Of a DNA stretch of 64,000 nt, positions 52,493 through 60,093 are shown one piece after another; the first letter of the stretch is position 1, and the number at the start of each line of letters is the position of its first letter. The notes under the pieces were generated by a model, which searched no databases, was not told the DNA's origin, and saw only the letters and a program-made list of their open reading frames with translations. Position numbers and translations under genes: made by a program. This stretch comes from Paroceanicella profunda (GTDB lineage Bacteria; Pseudomonadota; Alphaproteobacteria; Rhodobacterales; Rhodobacteraceae): NCBI RefSeq assembly GCF_005887635.2, contig NZ_CP040818.1:2014501-2078500 (forward strand). The letters run 5' to 3'.

Positions 52493-53086
52493 ATGGCGCG
52501 GCCCCGGGCGGAGGATTACGAGGAAAAGCGCGCCGCCATCCACCGCACCGCGGCGCGGCTCCTGTCGCAGGGCGGCGGCCAGGCCTCGATGATGCGCATC
52601 GCCGAGGCCTGCGGCATCTCCAAGGCGCTGCTCTACCACTATTACGACAGCCGCGACGCGCTGGTGTTCGACATCGTCCACACCCATCTGCTGGCGCTCG
52701 ACGCCGCCCTCGCCGCCGTGCCGCCGGAGACGCGGGGCCGCGCGCGGCTGCACCTGCTCTCGCGCCGGCTGCTCGCCTGCTACGAGGACGCGGACGACCT
52801 GCACCTGCTGCAGCTCGGCGCGGTGGGCAGCCTGCCGGATGTGCAGGTCGCGGCGATCCGCGCGGCGGAACGCGCCATCCTTGGGCATTTCCGCGCCGCC
52901 CTCGGCGACACCGTGCCGGGCGCGGACCGGGCCCGGACCACGGCGGCGCTGATGGGGCTGATGGGCATGCTGAACTGGGCCTTCACCTGGTTCCGCCCCG
53001 ACGGCGCCCTCAGCCGCGACGGCTTCGCCGCCCTCGCAACCGACATGGCGCTCTCCGCGCTGCAGGGCGCACCGGCGACCGGCTGA
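52493..53086 (+). CDS. TetR/AcrR-family regulator (PaaR-like candidate)
   Basis: A 197-residue TetR regulator. The N-terminal helix-turn-helix (AARLLSQGGGQASMMRIAEACGISKALLYHYYDSRDALV, about 20-57) is typical. It ends the livKHMGF-fused enzyme operon, 4 bases after the dehydrogenase stop, so a role in controlling phenylacetate genes, as for PaaR in other proteobacteria, is plausible. Its last 70 bases and the sequence after it are duplicated in tandem downstream. Confidence 0.88.
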   Translation: MARPRAEDYEEKRAAIHRTAARLLSQGGGQASMMRIAEACGISKALLYHYYDSRDALVFDIVHTHLLALDAALAAVPPETRGRARLHLLSRRLLACYEDADDLHLLQLGAVGSLPDVQVAAIRAAERAILGHFRAALGDTVPGADRARTTAALMGLMGMLNWAFTWFRPDGALSRDGFAALATDMALSALQGAPATG

Positions 53087-53456
53087 CCCCACTCCCGACC
53101 GAGCGCAGGGCGCATGCCGACACCCGTCGCTTCAGCGCGCAGGCGACGCGACCGTTTCCGGGCCGCATCCCCTGCGGTACCGGATCCCGGACCGCCCGCG
53201 CAGCCGGAGCGGCGCCCCCTGCGTGTCGTCCGCCGCGACAGCTTCGCCGCCCCTCGCAACCGACGCGGCGCTTTCCGCGCTACAGGGCGAACCGGCAACC
53301 GGCCGACCCCGCCTCCCGCCCGAGCGCCGGGAGGCAGGCCCACATCCGTCGTTCCACCGAGCAGGCGATGCGACCGTTGCCGGAACGCACCTCCGACGGT
53401 TCCGGGCCTCGTGCCGCCTGCGCGCCCGGAGCAGCACGCCCTGCGTGTCGCCCGCC
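53014..53456. repeat. Tandem duplication of the tetR 3' end (two ~220-bp units)
   Basis: Unit A (about 53014-53234) includes the last 23 codons of tetR and 150 bases downstream; unit B (about 53233-53456) is a second copy. Matching anchors, offset by 219-222 bases, are CCGCGAC-(1)-GCTTCGCCG, CTCGCAACCGAC, CAGGCGA-(1)-GCGACCGT and GCGTGTCG-(1)-CCGCCGCG. In unit B a base insertion shifts the frame and the stop TGA reads CGA, so it is a decayed gene fragment, not a second gene. Confidence 0.85.
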
Positions 53457-53720
53457 GCGTGATGCGTGCCGCCTGCCGCGTGATGCGTGCCGCCAGATGC
53501 CTGCGCGTGCCGCCAGACGCGTGCCGCGTGGCGCCAGACGCCTGGCGCCGTGTGTCGCCCGCCGTCTGCTCTGTGCCGCCTGCTCCATGGCGCCTGCCGA
53601 GTGCCTGTCGCGTTCCGCCAGTCGGGGACACCTGCTGCGTGCCGCCATCCGCGGGCCCGCCCGGGCGCGAGGGGCCCGGCGCGGGATTGCCTTTGCCGGC
53701 CCGGCGCCCGAGAGTGGCGC
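53457..53720. other. Intergenic region before the LysR gene
   Basis: GCCGCGTGATGCGTGCCGCC occurs twice, 21 bases apart (53454 and 53475), followed by a run of GTGCCGCC(A/T)G-like words to about 53620. No gene is visible. The promoter of the LysR gene cannot be placed. Confidence 0.45.
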
Positions 53721-54608
53721 ATGATGCTGAATCACCGGGAATTGCTGGTCTTCCTGAGCGTCTGCCGCCTCGGCAGCATCGGCGCGGCCGCGCAGGCGAT
53801 GGGGATGACCCAGCCGGCGCTGAGCCGCTCGCTGAAACGGCTGGAGAGCCGGCTGCGCGTGCAGCTCTTCGTGCGCCACTCCGGCGGCATGGAGCCGACG
53901 GATTTCGGCCGCGTGCTGCTGCGCCACTCCGAGCTGATGGAGTTCGAGACCAACCGGGTGATCGAGGAGATCGACCTGCTGAACGGCGCCGCCACCGGCC
54001 ATGTGCGCGTGGGCATCGTGCCCAGCGTGGCGCCGGTGATGATCCCGCGCGCTGTGGCCCGGGTGCAGGCGCTTTCGCCGGACATCCACATCCGCATCGT
54101 CGAGGGCTCCGGCGACCAGATCCTCGCCGCCGTGCAGCGCGGCGAGGTGGATTTCGCCGTGGTCGGCATGCCGGGCAGCGCGGTGGACCTGGTGGTCCAG
54201 CCGCTCTCCTTCGAGGAGGTGAACATCGTGGCGCGCGCCGGCCACCCGCTGGCCGGCCGTTCCGGGCTGACGCTGGAGGACCTCGCCGCCTTCCCCTGGG
54301 CGATGCCCGAGCGCGGCAATGCCATCTGGTATGGCTACGAGAACTACTTCCGCCGCGCCGGGCTGGCGCCGCCCTTGCCGGTGATCTCGTCGAACTCCGT
54401 GCATGTCCTGAAGGCGATCGTGGGCGGCTCGGACCTGCTCACCATGCTCACCGAGGTCTCCATCGCGGTGGAGGTGAAGGCCGGCATGCTGGTGGCGCTG
54501 GCGCTGGAGGGCGGGGCCTGGCGGCGCGAGCTTGCCCTGGTGCGCCGCCCCACCGGCACGCTGCTGCCCGCGGCCCGCCTCTTGATGCGCGCCTTCCAGG
54601 AGGGCTAG
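53721..54608 (+). CDS. LysR-type transcriptional regulator
   Basis: A 295-residue LysR protein. The helix-turn-helix is at about 18-45 (GSIGAAAQAMGMTQPALSRSLKRLESRL), followed by the two-lobed effector domain (from VRVGIVPSVAPVMIPRAV). It lies at the 3' end of, and converges with, the minus-strand NMT1-type transport operon, so it is a candidate regulator of that operon. The start may be 53721 or the next ATG, 53724. Confidence 0.9.
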   Translation: MMLNHRELLVFLSVCRLGSIGAAAQAMGMTQPALSRSLKRLESRLRVQLFVRHSGGMEPTDFGRVLLRHSELMEFETNRVIEEIDLLNGAATGHVRVGIVPSVAPVMIPRAVARVQALSPDIHIRIVEGSGDQILAAVQRGEVDFAVVGMPGSAVDLVVQPLSFEEVNIVARAGHPLAGRSGLTLEDLAAFPWAMPERGNAIWYGYENYFRRAGLAPPLPVISSNSVHVLKAIVGGSDLLTMLTEVSIAVEVKAGMLVALALEGGAWRRELALVRRPTGTLLPAARLLMRAFQEG

Positions 54609-54624
54609 GCCGGCGACCCCTTCG

Positions 54625-54698
54625 GCGCGCCGATGGCGCGTTCCCCTTGCGCGTGCCCGTGGCGCCTTCCCCTTCCGCGCGCCTGTGGCGCGACCACC
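54625..54698. repeat. Three short palindromes with a ~25-bp period
   Basis: GCGCGCCGATGGCGCG, GCGCGTGCCCGTGGCGC and CGCGCGCCTGTGGCGCG are joined by TTCCCCTT linkers. Their CGCGCC…GGCGCG layout matches the longer array upstream of efp. They lie in the gap between the convergent LysR and permease genes. Confidence 0.6.
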
Positions 54699-54760
54699 GG
54701 ACCGCGCCATCGGGAGCGGAGGTCCGCGCCGCCGGGGGCGCGCTGCCGAACGTGGTGCGC

Positions 54761-55600
54761 TCAGTCGCGACGGATCCAGTGCAGCACGCGGGCCTCCAGC
54801 CGGGCGACGACGGCGTAGAGCGCGATGCCGATCACGGTGAGCATGCCGATGGCGTTGAACACCATCGCGGTATTGGCCTGACCCTCGCCATAGGTGATGA
54901 GGAAGCCGAGGCCGGAATTGCCGCCCACCAGCTCGCCCACCGTCACGCCGATCACCGCGAGGGTGGAGCCGATGCGCAGGCCCGCGAAGAGGTTGGGCAG
55001 CGAGGAGGGCAGCTCGATCTTCCGGAAGATCGCGAAGCGCGACATGTGGTAGACGCGGGCGAGGTTCACCAGGTCGCGGTCCACCGTCTTCATGGACTGC
55101 AGGACGTTCACGAGGATGGGGAAGAACACCACCAGCATGGTCACCAGCAGGCCGGGCACGAAGGTGTAGCCGAACCACATGATGAAGAGCGGCGCGAAGG
55201 CCACTTTCGGCGCGATCTGCAGCGCGAGGATGTAGGGAGAGAGCGTGCGCTCGGCGAGCGGCGACAGGCCGAGCGCATAGCCGCAGGCCGCCCCGAAGGC
55301 TGAGCCGAGCAGGAAGCCCGCCACCGCCGTGCCCAGCGTGTGCAGCGTGTGGCCGAAGAGATTGTCGCGCGTGACCATGGAGCCGAACTCCGCGAGACAC
55401 TGCGAGAAGGTGGGGATGATGTAGCGCGACACGCCGAGCGCCGGCGGCAGGAACTCCCAGGCGGCGATGGCGACCAGCGCCACCGCGAGGATCAGCGCGA
55501 GGTCGCGCGGGCCCAGCCCGATCAGGGCCGAGAGGCTGGCCCGGCGGCGCGGGGCCGCGGTGTCGGGCCGGGCGGCGGTGTCATCTATGGCCATGGTCAT
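54761..55600 (-). CDS. ABC importer permease (SsuC/TauC type)
   Basis: A 279-residue permease with six helices and the EAA-like loop (LVNLARVYHMSRFAIFRKIELPSSLPNLFAGLRIG). The family transports sulfonates, nitrate, pyrimidines or other small compounds. The start is taken at 55600 (MTMAIDD); a longer frame to 55642 overlaps the binding-protein gene. It is the last gene of the operon. Confidence 0.87.
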   Translation of the reverse strand: MTMAIDDTAARPDTAAPRRRASLSALIGLGPRDLALILAVALVAIAAWEFLPPALGVSRYIIPTFSQCLAEFGSMVTRDNLFGHTLHTLGTAVAGFLLGSAFGAACGYALGLSPLAERTLSPYILALQIAPKVAFAPLFIMWFGYTFVPGLLVTMLVVFFPILVNVLQSMKTVDRDLVNLARVYHMSRFAIFRKIELPSSLPNLFAGLRIGSTLAVIGVTVGELVGGNSGLGFLITYGEGQANTAMVFNAIGMLTVIGIALYAVVARLEARVLHWIRRD

Positions 55601-55638
55601 GTCCGTACCTGTCCTCTCCTGTCCCGGCCCGCGGGGGC

Positions 55639-56619
55639 TCATTCCACGAAGGCGTTGGTGTAGAGGTCGTCCACCGGGGTGGTGGAGGTGATGATCTCGT
55701 GCTTCGCGTAGAAATCCTGCACCGCGGCGATGCGCTCGGGGTCGAACACGCCCAGCTTCGTGCCCTCGGGCACGGCGTAGACCAGCTCGGTGTAGCGCTT
55801 CATGATGTCCTCGAGCATCGCGGCCTTGCCCTCGAACTGCGGCAGGGTTTTCGCCAGCAGTTCGGCGGAGCCCTTCGGGTCGTCCATCACGTCGGTGAGC
55901 CCGTGCAGGGTGGCGGTGACGAAGGCCTGCACCAGCTCCGGCTTCTCCTCGATCACGTCGTCGGAGGCGAGCACGGCCTGGGCCATGGCGGGGATGTAGT
56001 CGTTGATTGTCTTCACCTCGAGGGCGACGCCCGCACCCTCGATGGCCGCCGCCCAGTCCGGCGTGCCGGAGATGGCGTCGAGATCGCCCGAGATCATCAG
56101 CTGCACCACGCCCGCCGGGCCCACGGCCTGGATGTCCACGTCGTCGCGGCTGAGGCCGGCGGCGGCGAGGGCGGCGAGCAGGTTGTAGTAGGTGGTGTCC
56201 TGGAAGGCCATCACGCCGATGCGCTTGCCCTTGAGCGAGGCGATGTCGGTGGCGCCGCTCTCGGTGCGGATGATGATCTGGGTGAGCGCCTTGCCGCCCA
56301 GCAGCGCCACCGCCTTCACCGGCAGGCCGTTGGCGCGCACGATGATCGGCGTGTCGCCGATGCCCGAGCCCATCTCCACGTTGCCGAGCGCGACCTGCTT
56401 GGCCACGTCGGCGCCGCCCTTGCCCACCTGGAAGGTCACGTCGATGCCGGCATCGGTGTAATAGCCCTTCGCCTTGGCCACCTGGTAGGGGGTGAAGGCG
56501 GGCAGGAAGTCGGGCGCGGGGAAGAGATAGGTGAGCTTTTCCGCCGCGGGGGCGGCAGTAGCGATGAGCGCGGCTAGCGCCGCGGCGGCGAAGGCCTTGA
56601 GATGGGGGAAGCGGGACAT
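55639..56619 (-). CDS. NMT1/THI5-like substrate-binding protein
   Basis: A 326-residue periplasmic binding protein (SsuA/NMT1 family) with a Sec signal (about 1-26, ending APAAE). LPAFTPYQVAKAKGYYTDAGIDVTFQVGKGGADVAKQVALGNVEMG is the family's opening. The ligand is unknown; related proteins bind alkylsulfonates, hydroxymethylpyrimidine or aromatic acids. Confidence 0.9.
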   Translation of the reverse strand: MSRFPHLKAFAAAALAALIATAAPAAEKLTYLFPAPDFLPAFTPYQVAKAKGYYTDAGIDVTFQVGKGGADVAKQVALGNVEMGSGIGDTPIIVRANGLPVKAVALLGGKALTQIIIRTESGATDIASLKGKRIGVMAFQDTTYYNLLAALAAAGLSRDDVDIQAVGPAGVVQLMISGDLDAISGTPDWAAAIEGAGVALEVKTINDYIPAMAQAVLASDDVIEEKPELVQAFVTATLHGLTDVMDDPKGSAELLAKTLPQFEGKAAMLEDIMKRYTELVYAVPEGTKLGVFDPERIAAVQDFYAKHEIITSTTPVDDLYTNAFVE

Positions 56620-56660
56620 TCCTGTTGGACCTCTCTGATGGGTGGGGTGCCGGCGCTCTG

Positions 56661-57440
56661 TCAGGCGGCGCCTTCGGCGATGTGCAGCGTGTCGAAGAGA
56701 CGTTTCACGTATTCATGCGTGGCGGGCAGGGTGGAGCGCGCCAGCGGGTCGTCGCGGTGCGGCAGGTCGACGGCGAAGGTGTCGACCACGGTGCCCGGGC
56801 GGCCGCTCAGCACCACCACCCGGTCGGACATGATCACCGCCTCCTGCAGGTCGTGGGTGATGAGCAGGCAGCTCAGCCCGCTCTCGGAGAGCGTGCGCGA
56901 GAAGCTCTTCTGCAGCACCAGCTTGGTCTGGGCATCGAGCGCGGAGAAGGGCTCGTCGAGCAGCACCAGCTCGGGCGAGATGGCGAGCGTGCGCGCCAGC
57001 GCCACCCGCTGCCGCATGCCGCCCGAGAGCTGGTAGGGGTAGCTGTCGGCGAACTCCTCCAGCCGGATGCGCTTCAGCTCCGTGCGGGCGATGCGCCGGC
57101 GCTCCGCCTTCGGGATCTTCCGGGTTTCGAGGCCGAACTCCACGTTCTCGATCACCGTGCGCCAGGGCAGCAGCAGGTCCTTCTGCAGCATGAACCCCAC
57201 CTCGGAGCGCGGGCCCTCCACCGCCACCCCGTCGATGAGCACCGCGCCCTCGGTCGGGCCGTAGAGGCCCGAGACCATGTTCAGGATGGTGGACTTGCCG
57301 CAGCCCGAGGGCCCGACCACCGCCACCAGCTCGCCCGCGCCCACGGTGAAGGAGAGGTCGCGCACCGCGGTGACGCGGCCGGGAGACCCCTTCTCGCCGA
57401 AGGCGCGGGTGACGCCGCGGAGCTCGAGCTTCGGGGTCAT
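56661..57440 (-). CDS. ABC importer ATPase (SsuB/TauB type)
   Basis: A 259-residue ATPase. Walker A GPSGCGKS, signature LSGGMRQRVALARTL and Walker B LVLLDEPFSALD are present. The start overlaps the VOC gene's stop by ATGA. It pairs with the neighbouring permease and binding protein. Confidence 0.93.
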   Translation of the reverse strand: MTPKLELRGVTRAFGEKGSPGRVTAVRDLSFTVGAGELVAVVGPSGCGKSTILNMVSGLYGPTEGAVLIDGVAVEGPRSEVGFMLQKDLLLPWRTVIENVEFGLETRKIPKAERRRIARTELKRIRLEEFADSYPYQLSGGMRQRVALARTLAISPELVLLDEPFSALDAQTKLVLQKSFSRTLSESGLSCLLITHDLQEAVIMSDRVVVLSGRPGTVVDTFAVDLPHRDDPLARSTLPATHEYVKRLFDTLHIAEGAA

Positions 57441-57850
57441 TCGGCGGCTTCGGTCTTCAGGCGACCGTCGGTGCCGACCCAGCCATGCTTCGAGATGTCG
57501 AAGACCACGCCCTCGGGGTCCTTGTACTTGCGCTCCGAGTTGCCCTGCTTGGAGCCGGCGAGCTCGAAGAAGAAGCAGCCCCCGGCGGCGTTCACCCGGT
57601 CCTCGTACTTGGCCACGTCGTCGACCTGGATGCCGAAATGGTTCAGCCCGGCGAGCTTGTCCATCTCCTCCGGCGTCTTGTCGGTGAAATGCAGCAGCGC
57701 GAGGTTGATCACCCCGTCGGTGAGGTAGTTCGCCGTGCCGGCGCCGATGGTCTCGGAGCCGGCGTCCTCGAACTCGAACACGTCCTTGTAGAATTTCGTC
57801 GCGGCCTCCAGGTCGCGGACCATGATGGCGATGTGGCGCAGGCGGGCCAT
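57437..57850 (-). CDS. VOC (glyoxalase/dioxygenase-fold) protein
   Basis: A 137-residue single VOC protein. LRHIAIMVRDLEAATKFYKDVF gives the first metal histidine, and GLNHFGIQVDDVAKYEDRV and ERKYKDPEGVVFDISKHGW the later ligand positions. It could be a ring-cleavage or isomerase-type enzyme of a degradation pathway. It lies between the monooxygenase and the ABC genes. Confidence 0.85.
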   Translation of the reverse strand: MARLRHIAIMVRDLEAATKFYKDVFEFEDAGSETIGAGTANYLTDGVINLALLHFTDKTPEEMDKLAGLNHFGIQVDDVAKYEDRVNAAGGCFFFELAGSKQGNSERKYKDPEGVVFDISKHGWVGTDGRLKTEAAE

Positions 57851-57871
57851 GGGAAATCTCCTCTGTTGGGG

Positions 57872-59002
57872 TCAGGCGGTTCCGGTGGGGATGTGCCTGG
57901 CGGTTCTGGTTCTCAGTTCGCCGACCTTGCGGGACTTCGACAGGATGTTGAAGAAGCCGCGCTGGATCGGCACCGGCCAGCTTGCCGGCCGGCCGAAGAA
58001 GATCGACATGCGCTGGGTGTGCTCGGTGATCGGGCGCTCCGCCCGCTCCCAGGCGGCGAGGGCGGCGGGGATGTCCGCCGCGCCGTCGAGATGGGTGGCG
58101 AGCGCGAGCCCGTTCATCATCGCCGTGCCGCCGCCCTGGCCGAGGTTCGGCGGCATGGCATGCGCCGCGTCTCCCAGGATCGCCACCCGGCCCTGCGACC
58201 AGGTTTTCAGCTTCACGTGGCCGAACCGGTCATAGCGCCCGCCCGGGCCCAGCCGCTCGATGAGCGGGCGCAGATGGGGGAAGGCCGCGGCCCAGCTTTC
58301 CACGTCCACCGGGGTGGCCTTTCCGCTGGTGTCGCTGTCGAGCATGGTGAGCGCGATGTAGAGCTCGGTGTCCGAGACCGGGGTCACGAGGATGCGGCGG
58401 CTGCCCTGCCAGTTCTCCACCGTGGTGCCGGTGTCGCCCAGGGCCACCTCCTCCGGCGTCTTGGGGATGAGCAGGCGGATGGCCCCGTCGGGCATGTCGC
58501 GCTTGCGGGTGGGGATGCCCAGCCCGTCGCGGATGCGGGAGTTCACGCCGTCCGCCGCCACCACCAGGTCCGCCTGCGCTGTCGCGCCGCTCGCGAAGGT
58601 GATGGTGCCGTCCGGCGTGGCGGAGACGGCCTCCGAACCGGTGACGATCTCCGCCCCCGCCCGCGTGGCGGCCCCGGCCAGCGCCTCGATGAGCTGCTGG
58701 CGCAGCACGGAATAGACCCGCCCGCTCGCCCCCCAGCGGTGCACGGAGAGCACGCGGTTGCGCCCGTCGCGCATCTCGCGCGTGGTGGCGCGGGAGCAGC
58801 CGGCGATGGCGGCCTCGGCCGCGCCCAGCGTCTCCAGCACCTTCATGCCGTTCTCGTAGATGTAGATGCCGGCGCCGGTGTCGCGCAGGCGCGCGCCGCG
58901 CTCGTGCACCCGCACCTGCCAGCCCTTGCGCGCCAGCGCCGCCGCCGTGGCCAGCCCGCCGATGCCGCCGCCCGCGATTTCCGCTCGTCTCGTCGCGCTC
59001 AT
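57872..59002 (-). CDS. FAD-dependent aromatic-type monooxygenase
   Basis: A 376-residue group A flavin monooxygenase, similar to salicylate hydroxylase and pyridine-ring oxygenases. The FAD motif AEIAGGGIGGLATAAALARKGW (about 8-29), DLVVAADGVNSRIRD (DG motif) and RVAILGDAAHAMPPNLGQGG (GD motif) are complete. The aromatic or heterocyclic substrate is not determined. Confidence 0.9.
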   Translation of the reverse strand: MSATRRAEIAGGGIGGLATAAALARKGWQVRVHERGARLRDTGAGIYIYENGMKVLETLGAAEAAIAGCSRATTREMRDGRNRVLSVHRWGASGRVYSVLRQQLIEALAGAATRAGAEIVTGSEAVSATPDGTITFASGATAQADLVVAADGVNSRIRDGLGIPTRKRDMPDGAIRLLIPKTPEEVALGDTGTTVENWQGSRRILVTPVSDTELYIALTMLDSDTSGKATPVDVESWAAAFPHLRPLIERLGPGGRYDRFGHVKLKTWSQGRVAILGDAAHAMPPNLGQGGGTAMMNGLALATHLDGAADIPAALAAWERAERPITEHTQRMSIFFGRPASWPVPIQRGFFNILSKSRKVGELRTRTARHIPTGTA

Positions 59003-59895
59003 TTGCTGGTGACCTCCTCACGTGGCGCCATGGCCGGCCCGGGCAGGGCGGCGCAGACGGCGCGATGCACGGCGCCGCCCGGGCGGGCCATGTGATCGAG
59101 AATGCGGAAATGATTGGCGCCTGCAATCACTTCGCTGTGTTCCAGCCGCCCGGCCCGTGCCAGCGCCGCGGCGAAGGCCGCGCCCTGGCGGATGAATTCC
59201 GGGCTCTCCGCCGCTCCCCAGAGCACGGTGACTGGGCAGGGGATGGCGGCCGCGTGGCGCGGCGGGCTCAGCCGCGCGGCCTCCTCCGGCGAGAGGTGGA
59301 TGTAGCTGCGCCGCGCGCTCAGCAGCACCGGCTCCAGGTCGTAGCCGCCGGAGATGCACACCAGTGCCGCCATCGGCGCCGGCCGGCCGCGCGCCGCCCA
59401 GTCCAGCGTGGCGAGGCAGGCGGCGAGATGCGCGCCCGAGGAATGGCCGGAGAGCAGGATGCGCGCCGGGTCGCCGCCGAAACGGGCGATGTTGTCCTGC
59501 ACCCATGCCAGCGCGCGGGCGAGCTCCTCCACCATCTGCGGCATGGTGAGCGCGGGCAGCTTGCCGAAGCCGGGTGCGACGAAGACCTGCCCCGCGCCGG
59601 TCATCGCCGGGGCGAGGAAAGCGGCGTCCTCCTTCGACTGGATGCGCCAGGCGCCGCCGTGGATGTGCACGTGCACGGGCAGGGGGCCCGTGGCGGCTTC
59701 GGGGCGGAAGATGTCGAGGCTCTGCTGCGGCTCCGGCCCCCAGGCCTGCTCCTGCCACAGCGGCGGACGGCGCAGGGTCTCGGCCTCCTCGGCCCAGCGG
59801 GCCATGCATTCCGCAGCATCGGGCGCCCAGACGCGCTGGTCATAGGCACGGTCGAGCTCGGCCTGGCTGTAGTCGAGGTAGACACGGTCGGACAC
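58999..59895 (-). CDS. Alpha/beta-hydrolase (carboxylesterase / formamidase-like)
   Basis: A 298-residue hydrolase of the hormone-sensitive lipase / kynurenine-formamidase-like group. The oxyanion motif HIHGGAWRIQSKED and nucleophile motif LLSGHSSGAHLAA are present, with a C-terminal GANHFRILDHM histidine. In this operon it may hydrolyse an ester, amide or lactone made by the monooxygenase. First gene of the operon; its stop overlaps the monooxygenase start by 4 bases. Confidence 0.88.
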   Translation of the reverse strand: MSDRVYLDYSQAELDRAYDQRVWAPDAAECMARWAEEAETLRRPPLWQEQAWGPEPQQSLDIFRPEAATGPLPVHVHIHGGAWRIQSKEDAAFLAPAMTGAGQVFVAPGFGKLPALTMPQMVEELARALAWVQDNIARFGGDPARILLSGHSSGAHLAACLATLDWAARGRPAPMAALVCISGGYDLEPVLLSARRSYIHLSPEEAARLSPPRHAAAIPCPVTVLWGAAESPEFIRQGAAFAAALARAGRLEHSEVIAGANHFRILDHMARPGGAVHRAVCAALPGPAMAPREEVTSK

Positions 59896-60093
59896 GGATT
59901 CTCCACCTTCCCTGCGGTTCTTTCCGGGCGACTCGCGCAGTCTCGCGCCGCTGTCGCCTGTTCATGACCCGAGGATAGGGGAGGGCTTTCGCGCCGCGCC
60001 ATTGCATTCGGCGTGCGAAGTCATGCTTTTTGGTAATGCCCTGCCCGCGAATGAGGCTGTGGTTCAAAAGCTGCCCGGGTTTTCAGCGCGGCG
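59896..60093. promoter_or_regulatory. Upstream region of the hydrolase operon
   Basis: 198 bases that should contain the promoter of the leftward operon. The sequence near 60000-60070 is locally less G+C-rich, but no clear -35/-10 or operator can be assigned. Confidence 0.3.

Noticed and set aside
53233..53456. A second TetR gene after the first
   Set aside because: Only the last 70 bases of the gene are present, with a frame-shifting insertion and a lost stop; it is a duplicated 3' fragment.
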